This document shows positions 25,474 through 33,314 of a stretch of DNA of 64,000 nucleotides, in pieces. This DNA comes from Rhizobiales bacterium YIM 77505 (lineage in GTDB: Bacteria; Pseudomonadota; Alphaproteobacteria; Rhizobiales; Beijerinckiaceae). The stretch is from positions 310,001-374,000 of the forward strand of contig JQNH01000001.1 in the NCBI GenBank assembly GCA_000745135.1, read 5' to 3'. Within the stretch, counting starts at the first letter, position 1; every line of letters starts with the position of its first letter. The notes beneath the pieces are model-generated. The model had not been told where the DNA came from, did no database searches, and was given only the letters and a program-made list of their open reading frames with translations. The translations under genes and the position numbers were made by a program.

Positions 25474-26427
25474 TCATCGCGCGAGCCTTGGGTTGAGGAC
25501 GTCGCGCAGGCGGTCGCCGACCAGGTTGATGGCGACGATGGCGATGACGAGGGCGACGCCGGGGAAGGTCGAGATCCAGTACTTGCCCGAGAGCAGGTAG
25601 TTGTAGCCGTGGGCGATCAGCATGCCGAGGGAGGGCTCGGTCACCGGCACGCCGACGCCGAGGAAGGAGAGGGTGGATTCGAGCGCGATGGCATGGCCCA
25701 CTTGGACCGTGGCCACGACGATGAGCGGCGGCAGACAGTTGGGCAGGAGGTGGCGGAACACGACGCGAGGCTTCGGCAGGGCGAGGCAGCGCGCCGCCTC
25801 GATGTACTCGCGCCGCTTCTCGACGAGCGCGGAGCCGCGCACCGTGCGCGCGTAATAGGCCCATTGCACGATGACGAGCGCCAGCACCACCTTGTCGACG
25901 CCGCGCCCGAAGACCGCCAGCAGCACCAGCGCGACGAGAATCGCGGGGAAGGAGAGCTGCAGGTCGACGATGCGCATGACGACCGACTCGACCCGCCCGC
26001 CGGCATAGGCCGCAAGCACCCCGATCGAGGCGCCGATGGCGCAGGCGATCAGCACCGAGGAGGCGCCCACGGCAAGCGAGATGCGCAGGCCGTAGATGAT
26101 GGCGGAGAGCATGTCCCGGCCCTGATCGTCGGTGCCGAGCCAGGCGGTGATGCCGGAGCCGAGCTTCTCGCCCGGCTTCAGCACGTTGTCCATGATGTCG
26201 AGCTGGGACAGGTCGTAGGGGTTCTGCGGCGCGATCCAGGGGGCGAAGACCGCCGTGAGGACGAGCGCCACGAGAACGACGAGCCCGCCGACTGCGCCCG
26301 GAGCGCGCATGAACTCGGAGACGTGGCGGGCGAACAGGCTCTCGCCGCGCTCGGCGACCGGCTCGGGCGCTCGCGCGGGAAGCTCGGGGGCGATCGTGAC
26401 GGAGTCGATCTGTCCATAGTCGGCCAT
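25474..26427 (-). CDS. Peptide ABC transporter permease (DppC-like)
   Basis: A 317-residue permease: a cytoplasmic N-terminus of ~45 residues, a first helix (about 46-66), the DppC-type sequence WLGTDDQGRDMLSAIIYGLRISL, then a five-helix BPD_transp_1 domain with the coupling loop REYIEAARCLALPKPRVVFRH. The end GDRLRDVLNPRL is the canonical DppC C-terminus. Four bases separate it from the DppB-like gene, so the two permeases are co-translated. Confidence 0.94.
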   Translation of the reverse strand: MADYGQIDSVTIAPELPARAPEPVAERGESLFARHVSEFMRAPGAVGGLVVLVALVLTAVFAPWIAPQNPYDLSQLDIMDNVLKPGEKLGSGITAWLGTDDQGRDMLSAIIYGLRISLAVGASSVLIACAIGASIGVLAAYAGGRVESVVMRIVDLQLSFPAILVALVLLAVFGRGVDKVVLALVIVQWAYYARTVRGSALVEKRREYIEAARCLALPKPRVVFRHLLPNCLPPLIVVATVQVGHAIALESTLSFLGVGVPVTEPSLGMLIAHGYNYLLSGKYWISTFPGVALVIAIVAINLVGDRLRDVLNPRLAR

Positions 26428-26431
26428 CGGC

Positions 26432-27409
26432 TCAGCCTTTCGCTTCCGAGAGCCGCACGCGCGGATCGATGGCCGCGTAGAGCAGGTCGACGATGAGGTT
26501 GATGATGACGAAGATCACCACCGTCAGCATCAGATAGGCGACGATGATCGGCCGGTCGAGGCGGTTGATGGAGTCGATCAGGAGCTTGCCCATGCCGGGA
26601 TAGGCGAAGACCGTCTCCGTCACCACCGCGAAGGCGATCATGGAGCCGAGTTCGAGCCCGAGCACCGTGACGACCGGGATCAGGATGTTCTTGAGCACGT
26701 GCACGAGCACGATCCGGCGCGAGGACAGGCCCTTGGCCCGCGCGAAGCGGATGTAGTCCTGCAGCATCACCTCGCGCGTGCCGGCCTGGGCGATGCGGAT
26801 GACGAGGGCGGACTTGTAGAGGGCAAGGGTGAGGGCCGGCAGAAGAAGGTGCTTCAGGCCGTCCCAGGTGAACAGGGCGAAGTGCAGGCCGAGCACCGAG
26901 GTGGTCGGCCCCCGCCCGCCGGCGGGAAGCCAGCGCAGCTCCACGGCAAAGAGCAGGATCAGCATGAGGCCGATCCAGAAGTTCGGCAGCGAGAAGCCGA
27001 GGATCGAGCCCGACATGACGCTGCGGCCGATGAGCGAGTTCGGCTTCAGCCCCGCGAGGACCCCAAGGGGAATGCCGATGAGGATCGAGAAGACGAGGCC
27101 GGCCAGCGCCAGCTCGAGCGTCGCGGGCAGGCGCTGCAGGATCACGTCGACGGCCGGCACGTTGTAGACGAAGGAGCGGCCGAGGTCGCCGTGCAGGGCG
27201 TTCCAGACGAAGATGCCGAACTGCTCCCACAGGGGCCGGTCGAGGCCGAGGCGCTGGGCGATGGCCCGGCGCTCGAACTCGTCGGCATCGGGGCTCGCCA
27301 GGATGTCGACCGGATCCCCGACCGCATACATGGCCAGGAAGACGAGCGTCGCCATCACCGCCACGACGAGCAGCGACTGTCCGATGCGGCGGATGAGATA
27401 GACGAGCAT
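26432..27409 (-). CDS. Peptide ABC transporter permease (DppB-like)
   Basis: A 325-residue permease with the typical N-terminal helix MLVYLIRRIGQSLLVVAVMATLVF, a periplasmic loop containing LGLDRPLWEQFGIF, then the BPD_transp_1 domain with the coupling segment DYIRFARAKGLSSRRIVLVHVLKN and the C-terminal end YAAIDPRVRLSEAKG. It forms the translocation pore with the DppC-like protein. It is separated from the binding-protein gene by 49 bases that hold a palindrome. Confidence 0.94.
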   Translation of the reverse strand: MLVYLIRRIGQSLLVVAVMATLVFLAMYAVGDPVDILASPDADEFERRAIAQRLGLDRPLWEQFGIFVWNALHGDLGRSFVYNVPAVDVILQRLPATLELALAGLVFSILIGIPLGVLAGLKPNSLIGRSVMSGSILGFSLPNFWIGLMLILLFAVELRWLPAGGRGPTTSVLGLHFALFTWDGLKHLLLPALTLALYKSALVIRIAQAGTREVMLQDYIRFARAKGLSSRRIVLVHVLKNILIPVVTVLGLELGSMIAFAVVTETVFAYPGMGKLLIDSINRLDRPIIVAYLMLTVVIFVIINLIVDLLYAAIDPRVRLSEAKG

Positions 27410-27423
27410 GCCGTGGTCCCAAT

Positions 27424-27448
27424 CCTCTCCCCGCAGGGCGGGGAGAGG
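27424..27448. repeat. CTCTCCCCG palindrome, copy 2, in dppA-dppB gap
   Basis: CCTCTCCCCG (27424-27433) and CGGGGAGAGG (27439-27448) form a 10-bp stem around a 5-base loop, identical in stem to the copy at 4921-4945. It sits just after the binding-protein stop and before the permease start in transcript order, where REP-type hairpins in other operons protect the upstream mRNA. Confidence 0.75.
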
Positions 27449-27458
27449 CGAACTGGCG

Positions 27459-29081
27459 CTACGACCCGCTCGGGGCCACTTCCGTCGCGAGCGTGTACTG
27501 GTCGACCCGCGGCTTGTAGCTCAGCCCCTTCTTGAAGGCCCAGGGCGTCACCTCGAAGTGCAGCGGGATGATGCCGTAGTCGCTCATGGCGAGCTTCGAG
27601 GCCTCCTGCAGCAGCTTCTCGCGGGCCTCGTCGTTGACGGTCGCCATCGCCTTGAGGACGAGCTCGTCGACCTGCTTGTTCGAGTAGCGGCCGCGATTTG
27701 TGCCCCCCAAGCCCTTGTCCGGCTGCAGCGTCACCACGAGCGCGTTCATGGAGTTCGACATCTCGCCGGTGTCGGCGCCCCAGCCGGCGAGATACATGGA
27801 GAACTCGAACTTGTTGCGCCGTGTGAAGAAGGTCGAGGCGGTCATGGCGTCGACATTGGTCTTGATGCCGACGCGGGTCAGCATCTGGGCGACGGCCTGG
27901 GCGATCTTCTCGTCGTTGATGTAGCGATCGTTCGGCGTGCCGAGGGTGACCTCGAAGCCGTTCGGATAGCCCGCCTCGGCGAGGAGCTTCTTCGCCCCTT
28001 CGGGATCATACTTCTCGACCGGGAAATCCTTGGTCGCGCCGAAGAGGGGATAGGGCAGGAGCTCCCCCGCCGGAACGGCGTGGCCGCCCATGATGCGCTC
28101 GACGATCGCCTGGCGGTTGATCGCCTTCGACACGGCCTGCCGCACGCGCTTGTCGAGGAACGGGTTCTTGCCGTCGGTGCCCTTCACGCCCGGCGTCTTC
28201 CAATTCGGGTCGTTGAACTGGTCGAGATGGATGTAGATGATGCGGTTGGACAGCCCCTCCGCGATCTCGAAACCGGCGCCCTTGATGCGCTCGAAGTCCT
28301 GGATCGGCGGGTTCTCGATCAAGTCCACGTCGCCCGCGAGCAGGCCCGCCACCCGGGCCCCCTGGCTCGACATGGGCCGGAAGGTCACCTTCTGCCAATG
28401 GGGCTTCTGGCCCCAGTAGGTCTCGTTGCGCTCGAGCACGATATGCGTCCCGCGCGTGTAGTTCGCGAGCTTGTAGGGTCCGGTGCCGATCGCCTTCGCG
28501 GGCTCGTTGAACTCGACTGATTTCGGCGGCGTGCCGAGGCCCTCGCAGCCGCCGGCGCGGAACCTGACGTTCTCCGCCCCGTTCGCCTGCGCGGAGAGGA
28601 TGCCGAGCGTCGCCATGCTGTTCGGCAGGAGCGGCTGCGGAGAGGCGGTCTTGATGATGAGCGTGTGCGGGTCCGGCGCCTCCATGCCGACGATGCCCCG
28701 GGTCGCCACGGTGAAGGAGGAGGGCGAGTTCTCGACGGTCGGCACCCGGCAGACGGTGTAGATCGCGTCGCGGGCGGTGAAGTCCATGCCGTTGGAGAAC
28801 TTCACGTTCGGCCGCAGCTTGAACTCCCAGGTGGTGTCGTCGAGGGTCCGCCAGGAGGAGGCCAGCTCCGGCCTGATCTTCTGCTCGGCGTCCTGGGTCA
28901 CGAGCCCTTCGAAGATGTGCTTCCTCAGGGCGTTGTTGGGCCCAAGATTGTGGAAATGGGGATCCATCGAGGTCGGCTCCGAGGCCAACCCGATCCGCAG
29001 TTCCTGCGCGGCCGCAGGCGCCGCGGCCAAGGCCGCAAACGGCATCGCGACCAGAGCGAGCCTCCTGATGCCCTGTTTCAT
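27459..29081 (-). CDS. Peptide ABC transporter substrate-binding protein (DppA-like)
   Basis: A 540-residue family 5 solute-binding protein with a signal peptide MKQGIRRLALVAMPFAALAA.. cleaved near AAAQ-ELRIG. Landmarks are SEPTSMDPHFHNLGPN at the N-terminus of the mature protein, WEFKLRPNVKFSNGMDFTARD, and RVRQAVSKAINRQAIVER. The ATG at 29081 follows GAGGAG at a good distance; the longer frame to 29162 lacks a signal peptide at its start. It delivers peptide-like substrates to the downstream permeases. The natural ligand is unknown. Confidence 0.93.
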   Translation of the reverse strand: MKQGIRRLALVAMPFAALAAAPAAAQELRIGLASEPTSMDPHFHNLGPNNALRKHIFEGLVTQDAEQKIRPELASSWRTLDDTTWEFKLRPNVKFSNGMDFTARDAIYTVCRVPTVENSPSSFTVATRGIVGMEAPDPHTLIIKTASPQPLLPNSMATLGILSAQANGAENVRFRAGGCEGLGTPPKSVEFNEPAKAIGTGPYKLANYTRGTHIVLERNETYWGQKPHWQKVTFRPMSSQGARVAGLLAGDVDLIENPPIQDFERIKGAGFEIAEGLSNRIIYIHLDQFNDPNWKTPGVKGTDGKNPFLDKRVRQAVSKAINRQAIVERIMGGHAVPAGELLPYPLFGATKDFPVEKYDPEGAKKLLAEAGYPNGFEVTLGTPNDRYINDEKIAQAVAQMLTRVGIKTNVDAMTASTFFTRRNKFEFSMYLAGWGADTGEMSNSMNALVVTLQPDKGLGGTNRGRYSNKQVDELVLKAMATVNDEAREKLLQEASKLAMSDYGIIPLHFEVTPWAFKKGLSYKPRVDQYTLATEVAPSGS

Positions 29082-29288
29082 TCCGTTCTCCTCTGCCACC
29101 TTTCGCGGGATCGCGCCCGCTTCCTTGCTTGTGCGTGATCGAACACACTTACGCGTTACCACGCAAGCTCGGGCTTGAACAACGGCGGGAAGCGGTTAAG
29201 CCGGCCCGGCAAGAAGCGCGGGATTCGGGGCTGCCAAGCGTCGGCGCGCCAAGGTCGCCGTGATCGGCGGCCTGATCGGGAGAAAGCG

Positions 29289-30449
29289 ATGCCCCTGGAC
29301 AGGGTTCTCGAGGTTCTGTCGTCGCTCGTCGCGTTCGACACCACGAGCCGGAACTCGAACCTCCCCCTGATCGACTGGGCCGAGGACCATCTGCGCGCGC
29401 TCGGCTTCACGAGCGAGCGCATCGACGACGCCAGCGGCCGTAAAGCCAACCTCTTCGCCACTGTCGGTCCGGGCGACGTGCCCGGCTACATCCTCTCCGG
29501 CCACACCGACGTGGTGCCCGTGGATGGCCAGGCCTGGTCGAGCGACCCGTTCAAGCTCGAGGTGCGCCATGGGCGCGCCTATGGGCGCGGTGCCTGCGAC
29601 ATGAAGGGCTTTCTCGCCGTCTGCCTCGCCGTGATGGAGCGCGTCGAGGCGGGCCGGCTCCGCCGGCCGATCCACCTGGCGCTTTCCTATGACGAGGAGG
29701 TGGGCTGCGTCGGCGCGCGAGGTCTCGTCGAACGCCTGAAGGAGAAGCCGGTGCGGCCGCTCGCCTGCTTCGTGGGCGAGCCCACGGGCATGCAGGTGGT
29801 GATCGGTCACAAGGGCAAGCGCAGCGTGCGGGCCGTCGTTCGCGGCCTGAGCTGCCACTCCTCGCTCGCCCCGCGGGGCGTCAACGCGGTCGAGTGGGGC
29901 GCCCGGCTCGTCGCCGAGATCCGGCGCATCGCCGAGCGGCTCGCCGCCGAGGGGCCTTACGACGACCTCTACGACGTGCCCCACTCGACGGCGCATGTCG
30001 GCGTGCTGCGCGGCGGCACGGCGCTCAACATCGTCGCGGACGAGGCCGAAATCCTGTTCGAGGTGCGCACCATCGGCGCCGACGATCCCGACGCCCTGGT
30101 GGCCGAGATCCTGCGCCACGCCCGCGAGGTCCTCGAGCCTGGCATGAAGGCGGTGGATCCGGCGGCCGGCTTCGAGTTCGATGTCTTCGCGGGCTTCCCC
30201 GGCCTCGACCAGCGCCCCGATGCGGAGGTGGTCGCCCTCGCCAAGGCCCTGGCCGGTCGCGACGACCACGCCAAGGTCGCCTTCGGCACCGAGGCCGGAC
30301 TTTTCGACCGGATCGCCGGCATCCCGACCGTCGTCGTGGGCCCGGGCTCGATCGAGCAGGCCCACAAGGCGGACGAGTGGATCGCGCTCAGCGAGCTCCA
30401 GCGATGCGCCGCCTTCGTGGAGCGCCTGGTCGAGCGCTGCGAGAGCTGA
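29289..30449 (+). CDS. Acetylornithine deacetylase / M20 family metallopeptidase (ArgE-like)
   Basis: A 386-residue M20A amidohydrolase with two metal sites. Motifs are SGHTDVVPVDGQ (metal His and catalytic Asp), GRGACDMKG (bridging Asp), YDEEVGCVGA (catalytic and metal Glu), GEPTGMQVV and the C-terminal metal His in IEQAHKADEW. The dimerisation domain is inserted in the middle (~175-285). The ATG at 29289 follows GGGAG. It is divergent from the peptide importer, so it may hydrolyse an imported N-acyl amino acid or act in arginine biosynthesis. Family assignment is secure; the substrate is inferred. Confidence 0.88.
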   Translation: MPLDRVLEVLSSLVAFDTTSRNSNLPLIDWAEDHLRALGFTSERIDDASGRKANLFATVGPGDVPGYILSGHTDVVPVDGQAWSSDPFKLEVRHGRAYGRGACDMKGFLAVCLAVMERVEAGRLRRPIHLALSYDEEVGCVGARGLVERLKEKPVRPLACFVGEPTGMQVVIGHKGKRSVRAVVRGLSCHSSLAPRGVNAVEWGARLVAEIRRIAERLAAEGPYDDLYDVPHSTAHVGVLRGGTALNIVADEAEILFEVRTIGADDPDALVAEILRHAREVLEPGMKAVDPAAGFEFDVFAGFPGLDQRPDAEVVALAKALAGRDDHAKVAFGTEAGLFDRIAGIPTVVVGPGSIEQAHKADEWIALSELQRCAAFVERLVERCES

Positions 30450-30456
30450 GCGGCCC

Positions 30457-30693
30457 TCAGAACGCCTTGAAGGTGATGATGGTGTGCGTGTCCTGGATGT
30501 CGGGGATGGTCTGGACGTTCTCGGCGATGAAGTGGCCGATGTCGACGCCGTCGTCGATATGGAACTTGGCCAGGATGTCGTAGTTCCCGGCCGTCGAGTA
30601 GATCTCGGAGGCGATCTCGCGATCGGCGAGCGCGCTCGCCACCTGGTAGGTCTTGCCGAGCTTGCACTTGATCTCGACGAAGAAGGTCTGCAT
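30457..30693 (-). CDS. Stand-alone Lrp/AsnC ligand-binding (RAM) domain protein
   Basis: A 78-residue protein consisting of the AsnC-type C-terminal alpha/beta ligand domain alone (MQTFFVEIKCKLGKTYQVASALA.. to DTHTIITFKAF). No helix-turn-helix precedes it. The segment GNYDILAKFHIDD matches the family GxYD turn that contributes to the effector pocket. Such proteins bind amino acids or act as partners of full Lrp regulators, but their role is poorly known. It converges on the ArgE-like gene with 7 bases between stops. Confidence 0.87.
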   Translation of the reverse strand: MQTFFVEIKCKLGKTYQVASALADREIASEIYSTAGNYDILAKFHIDDGVDIGHFIAENVQTIPDIQDTHTIITFKAF

Positions 30694-30755
30694 CGCACGG
30701 GCTCCGAACCGAACTTGTCGCCTCTATGCCACGGCCGGATGCCAAGTGAACAGGC

Positions 30756-31583
30756 CTATCCGAGGGCGAGCGCCGCGACCCGGCGGGTCATGGCCGAGCC
30801 GGGATCCGCCAGGGGAGCGATGACGGTGAAGTGGTTGGCGCCCGCAATGGTCTCATAGCGCGTGGCGACGCCCGCCGCGCCCCAGCGTTCGACGATGGTC
30901 GCGCTCTGGCGGTGGTATTCCGCGCTTTCCTCGCTCCCGACCACCGCATCGAGGGCAAGCCCCGCCGGAGGGGTCCAGGAGAGCGGGCTTGCGAGCTCCG
31001 CCTCGGCCTCGTCGAGCTTGAGCGCCCCATTGATGCTGGTGCCGATGAGCGGCTTCAGGTCGAACAGGCCGGAGATGGCGTAGGCCGCCGTCACGAAACC
31101 GGCGGGCAAGCCCTCGTCCACCGCGGGCCAGTGGGTGGCCAGCATGCAGGCGGCAAGATGCCCCCCGGCCGAGTGACCGGCGACCACCAGCTTTTTGTCG
31201 AAGCGGGCGAGCTCCCGGCAGGCGGCGCGCATCTCATCGACGATGTCGCCGACGCGCACCGCGGGGCAAAGGTCATAGCTCGGGATCGCCACATTGATCC
31301 GGTGGGCTTGGAGGCCGCGGGCGAGATGGCTGAACCAGGAGCGGTCGAGCGCCTGCCAGTAGCCGCCATGGATGAAGACGACCGTGGCGCGGCTCGGCTC
31401 TCCGGAGAGCGCTGGAAAGAAGTCGATGACCTGCCGCTCGCCGGGGCCGTAGGGAACGACCTGGGGAGGATGTTCCACCCGCCACGCCTCGGCATCGCGC
31501 CGCCAGCCCTCCATGATCGCAGGATGCTCGGGCACCCGGGCCCGGTTGTTGTATTCGGCCTCGTAGTCGATCCGCGCGTTCAT
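30756..31583 (-). CDS. Alpha/beta hydrolase, arylformamidase (kynurenine formamidase)-like
   Basis: A 275-residue alpha/beta hydrolase. It has HGGYW at the oxyanion hole (HGGxW is the arylformamidase hallmark), the nucleophile elbow GHSAGGH, an acid-residue region near LDAVVGSEES, and the C-terminal catalytic His in GANHF. The N-terminus DYEAEYNNRARVPEHP resembles the N-terminal segment of N-formylkynurenine formamidases. It may release formate from N-formylkynurenine in tryptophan catabolism, which would produce anthranilate, the likely substrate of the ligase at the window start. That link is inferred; no kynureninase or tryptophan dioxygenase is present. Confidence 0.8.
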   Translation of the reverse strand: MNARIDYEAEYNNRARVPEHPAIMEGWRRDAEAWRVEHPPQVVPYGPGERQVIDFFPALSGEPSRATVVFIHGGYWQALDRSWFSHLARGLQAHRINVAIPSYDLCPAVRVGDIVDEMRAACRELARFDKKLVVAGHSAGGHLAACMLATHWPAVDEGLPAGFVTAAYAISGLFDLKPLIGTSINGALKLDEAEAELASPLSWTPPAGLALDAVVGSEESAEYHRQSATIVERWGAAGVATRYETIAGANHFTVIAPLADPGSAMTRRVAALALG

Positions 31584-31705
31584 GCGCCTTCCGTCGTCTC
31601 GCTTCAGGGACCCGCATGCGAGCCTATTCCGTCGGGCGCGATGCCGCCAGGCGATACGCGATCGGGAATGCCGCCATGCCGATCGAGGCGAGCGGGGAAC
31701 GGCGC

Positions 31706-31978
31706 TTAAGCCGCTGCAAGCGCCTCTTGCGACGGCCAGGCCGGCAGATCGGCTGCGCTTGGGCCGCAGGTCTGCCCAGGACAGGACGCGCAGGGATCAG
31801 CGGCGGAGCCGGACTGAGCGGCGAGGATGCCGCGGATCGTCCGGGCGCAACAGCCGCATCGCGGCTGGCAACCCAGGCAGCGATGAACCTGAGCGGGCGT
31901 GCGCGGGCACGGGCCGCCGCCTTCAAGGCAGGCGCGCACCTGCGCATCCGAGAACACGTTGCAGGAACAGACGATCAT
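31706..31978 (-). CDS. Bacterioferritin-associated ferredoxin (Bfd-like) (2Fe-2S) protein
   Basis: A 90-residue protein with the Bfd cluster-binding pattern: C4-X-C6 at the N-terminus (MIVCSCNVFSD) and C41-X2-C44 later. Bfd passes electrons to bacterioferritin for iron release. Extra cysteines (C17, C24, C34, C37, C43 and a DPCASCPGQTCG tail) are unusual, since a canonical Bfd (~64 residues) has few beyond the four ligands. No bacterioferritin gene is in the window. The ATG at 31978 gives the canonical start. Confidence 0.8.
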   Translation of the reverse strand: MIVCSCNVFSDAQVRACLEGGGPCPRTPAQVHRCLGCQPRCGCCARTIRGILAAQSGSAADPCASCPGQTCGPSAADLPAWPSQEALAAA

Positions 31979-32034
31979 GGAAGCGCTCGGCGTCGTCGCT
32001 GGGGGCCGCGCCCTGCGCCGCCCCGTTCCGTTTC

Positions 32035-32712
32035 TCAGGCGTTGAGGCGTTCGAGCGCGACCTTGTCGCGGATGACGATGTTCCGGCGCTGGCAGGGAAG
32101 CTCGATCACCCCCTGCCGTTCGAGCTGGGTCAGCGAGCGCGACACGGTCTCGATGGTAAGCCCGAGGTGATCGGCGATGTCGGTGCGGGACATGGGCAGG
32201 TCGACTGCCCCGTCGTCGGAGAGCCGCGCGGCCATGTCGAGAAGGAAAGTGGCGATCTTCTCGAGCGCCGACTTGCGGCCGAGCAGGAGCATGTGGTCCT
32301 GCGCGCGCTCAAGGGCCCGCATCATCGCGGCCACCACCTGGCGGGCGAAGTCCGCGTCCCGCGCTCCCAGCGCCTCCAGGCTGCAGCGGCGGTAGACGAT
32401 GACGACGGCGTCGCCGACCGCCTCGGCCGTGAAGCGGTGCTCCTCGCCGGACTCGATGCCGAAGATGTCGCCCGGGAGGTGGAAGGCGTCGATCTGCCGG
32501 CGGCCGTCGCCGAGGAGCTTGTAGGTGCGCACGGCCCCGGAGACGACCTTGTAGAAGAAGGCGGCGCGATCGCCCTCGGCGAACAGCTCCTCGTCCTTGG
32601 CGAGGCGGCGGATGGAGCCGAGCGCCGGGGCCTCGGCCGACCTGGCGGCGGGGACAGGGCCCCGCAGGAGGTTGGCCGTGTTGGGTGCGGTGGTGGCGAG
32701 GGCGGCCTGCAT
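32035..32712 (-). CDS. fixK: CRP/FNR-family transcriptional regulator, FixK type
   Basis: A ~225-residue regulator: an N-terminal CRP-type sensor barrel (~35-150), a long dimerisation helix (~150-175), and a C-terminal winged helix with SRTDIADHLGLTIETVSRSLTQL, whose ExxSR recognition helix predicts binding to TTGAT-N4-ATCAA boxes. The N-terminal cysteine cluster of FNR is absent, so it is FixK-like and not an oxygen sensor itself. The ATG at 32712 is preferred over a TTG at 32748, because the latter lies inside an FNR/FixK-like box. Position downstream of a receiver gene and fixJ matches Bradyrhizobium fixK2. Confidence 0.88.
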   Translation of the reverse strand: MQAALATTAPNTANLLRGPVPAARSAEAPALGSIRRLAKDEELFAEGDRAAFFYKVVSGAVRTYKLLGDGRRQIDAFHLPGDIFGIESGEEHRFTAEAVGDAVVIVYRRCSLEALGARDADFARQVVAAMMRALERAQDHMLLLGRKSALEKIATFLLDMAARLSDDGAVDLPMSRTDIADHLGLTIETVSRSLTQLERQGVIELPCQRRNIVIRDKVALERLNA

Positions 32713-32734
32713 TGCGGTCTCGTCGGTCGTGTCG

Positions 32735-32748
32735 TTGATCTTGAGCAA
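32735..32748. promoter_or_regulatory. FixK/FNR-like box upstream of fixK
   Basis: TTGATCTTGAGCAA matches the TTGAT-N4-ATCAA consensus at 9 of 10 defined positions. It ends 22 bases before the preferred fixK ATG at 32712. Its closeness to the start suggests autoregulation, probably repression or fine-tuning, by FixK itself. This is inferred from the motif only. Confidence 0.5.
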
Positions 32749-32825
32749 CGACTACCCGCCGCCGGCGAGCACGAAAATTCAGATGCTTTGCCTAAGGACA
32801 ATCCCGGATGCGACGGCCTGCCGCC

Positions 32826-33200
32826 TCACGAGGCGGCGAGGGCGCTGCGGATGCTGTCGAGGAGCTTGCTGTCCTCGAGGGGCTTTTCGAGGATGCGACG
32901 GAAGCCGGAGCGGGCCGCACGGCCATGCAGCTCCTCGGTCGCCTTGGCGGTAATGAGGATGGCCGGCAGGGATACGTCCCGGTCCCGCAACGCCTCCAGC
33001 AGTTCGAGGCCGGTCATGACGGGCATGCGGTAGTCGAGCACGAGACAGCCGCGCGCCGGCAGCTCGGCCTCCGAGAGGAGCTGCGCGCCATCCTCGTAGA
33101 GGCGCACGTCCATTCCTTCGAGCTCGAGGGCGAATTTCAGGGAGTTTCGGACCGCCGCGTCGTCGTCGACGACGATCACCGGTCCCCGGGTCAAAGGCAT
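32826..33200 (-). CDS. Single-domain response regulator (receiver only)
   Basis: A 124-residue CheY-like receiver without an output domain. It shows the acidic pocket VVDDDAAVR, the phosphorylation site LDYRMP, the switch residue in LITAKA, and the conserved Lys in LEKP. The ATG at 33200 is preceded by AGGA; the frame extends to 33230 without support. The order FixL-FixJ-receiver-FixK is the same as in Bradyrhizobium diazoefficiens, where the equivalent gene lies between fixJ and fixK2. It may act as a phosphate sink or relay for FixL (inferred). Confidence 0.9.
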   Translation of the reverse strand: MPLTRGPVIVVDDDAAVRNSLKFALELEGMDVRLYEDGAQLLSEAELPARGCLVLDYRMPVMTGLELLEALRDRDVSLPAILITAKATEELHGRAARSGFRRILEKPLEDSKLLDSIRSALAAS

Positions 33201-33314
33201 CGCGAGTCCTGTTGATCCTGAGCTTGCCACCGGCTTAACTCACCTTGCGGATAGGCGGCTTGATATGCCTCAACGGCCCCTCGGCGGCCTCCTCCGGAAA
33301 TCTCCTTAAGGGAT

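Noticed and set aside
25415-25477. Upstream ATG at 25477 for the DppD-like gene
   Set aside because: The added residues (SLPSPQGRGTQGG) are a translation of the palindromic repeat and are not part of the ATPase family.
32713-32748. TTG start at 32748 for fixK
   Set aside because: It would place the start codon inside a near-perfect FixK box. The ATG at 32712 still gives a complete sensor and DNA-binding fold.
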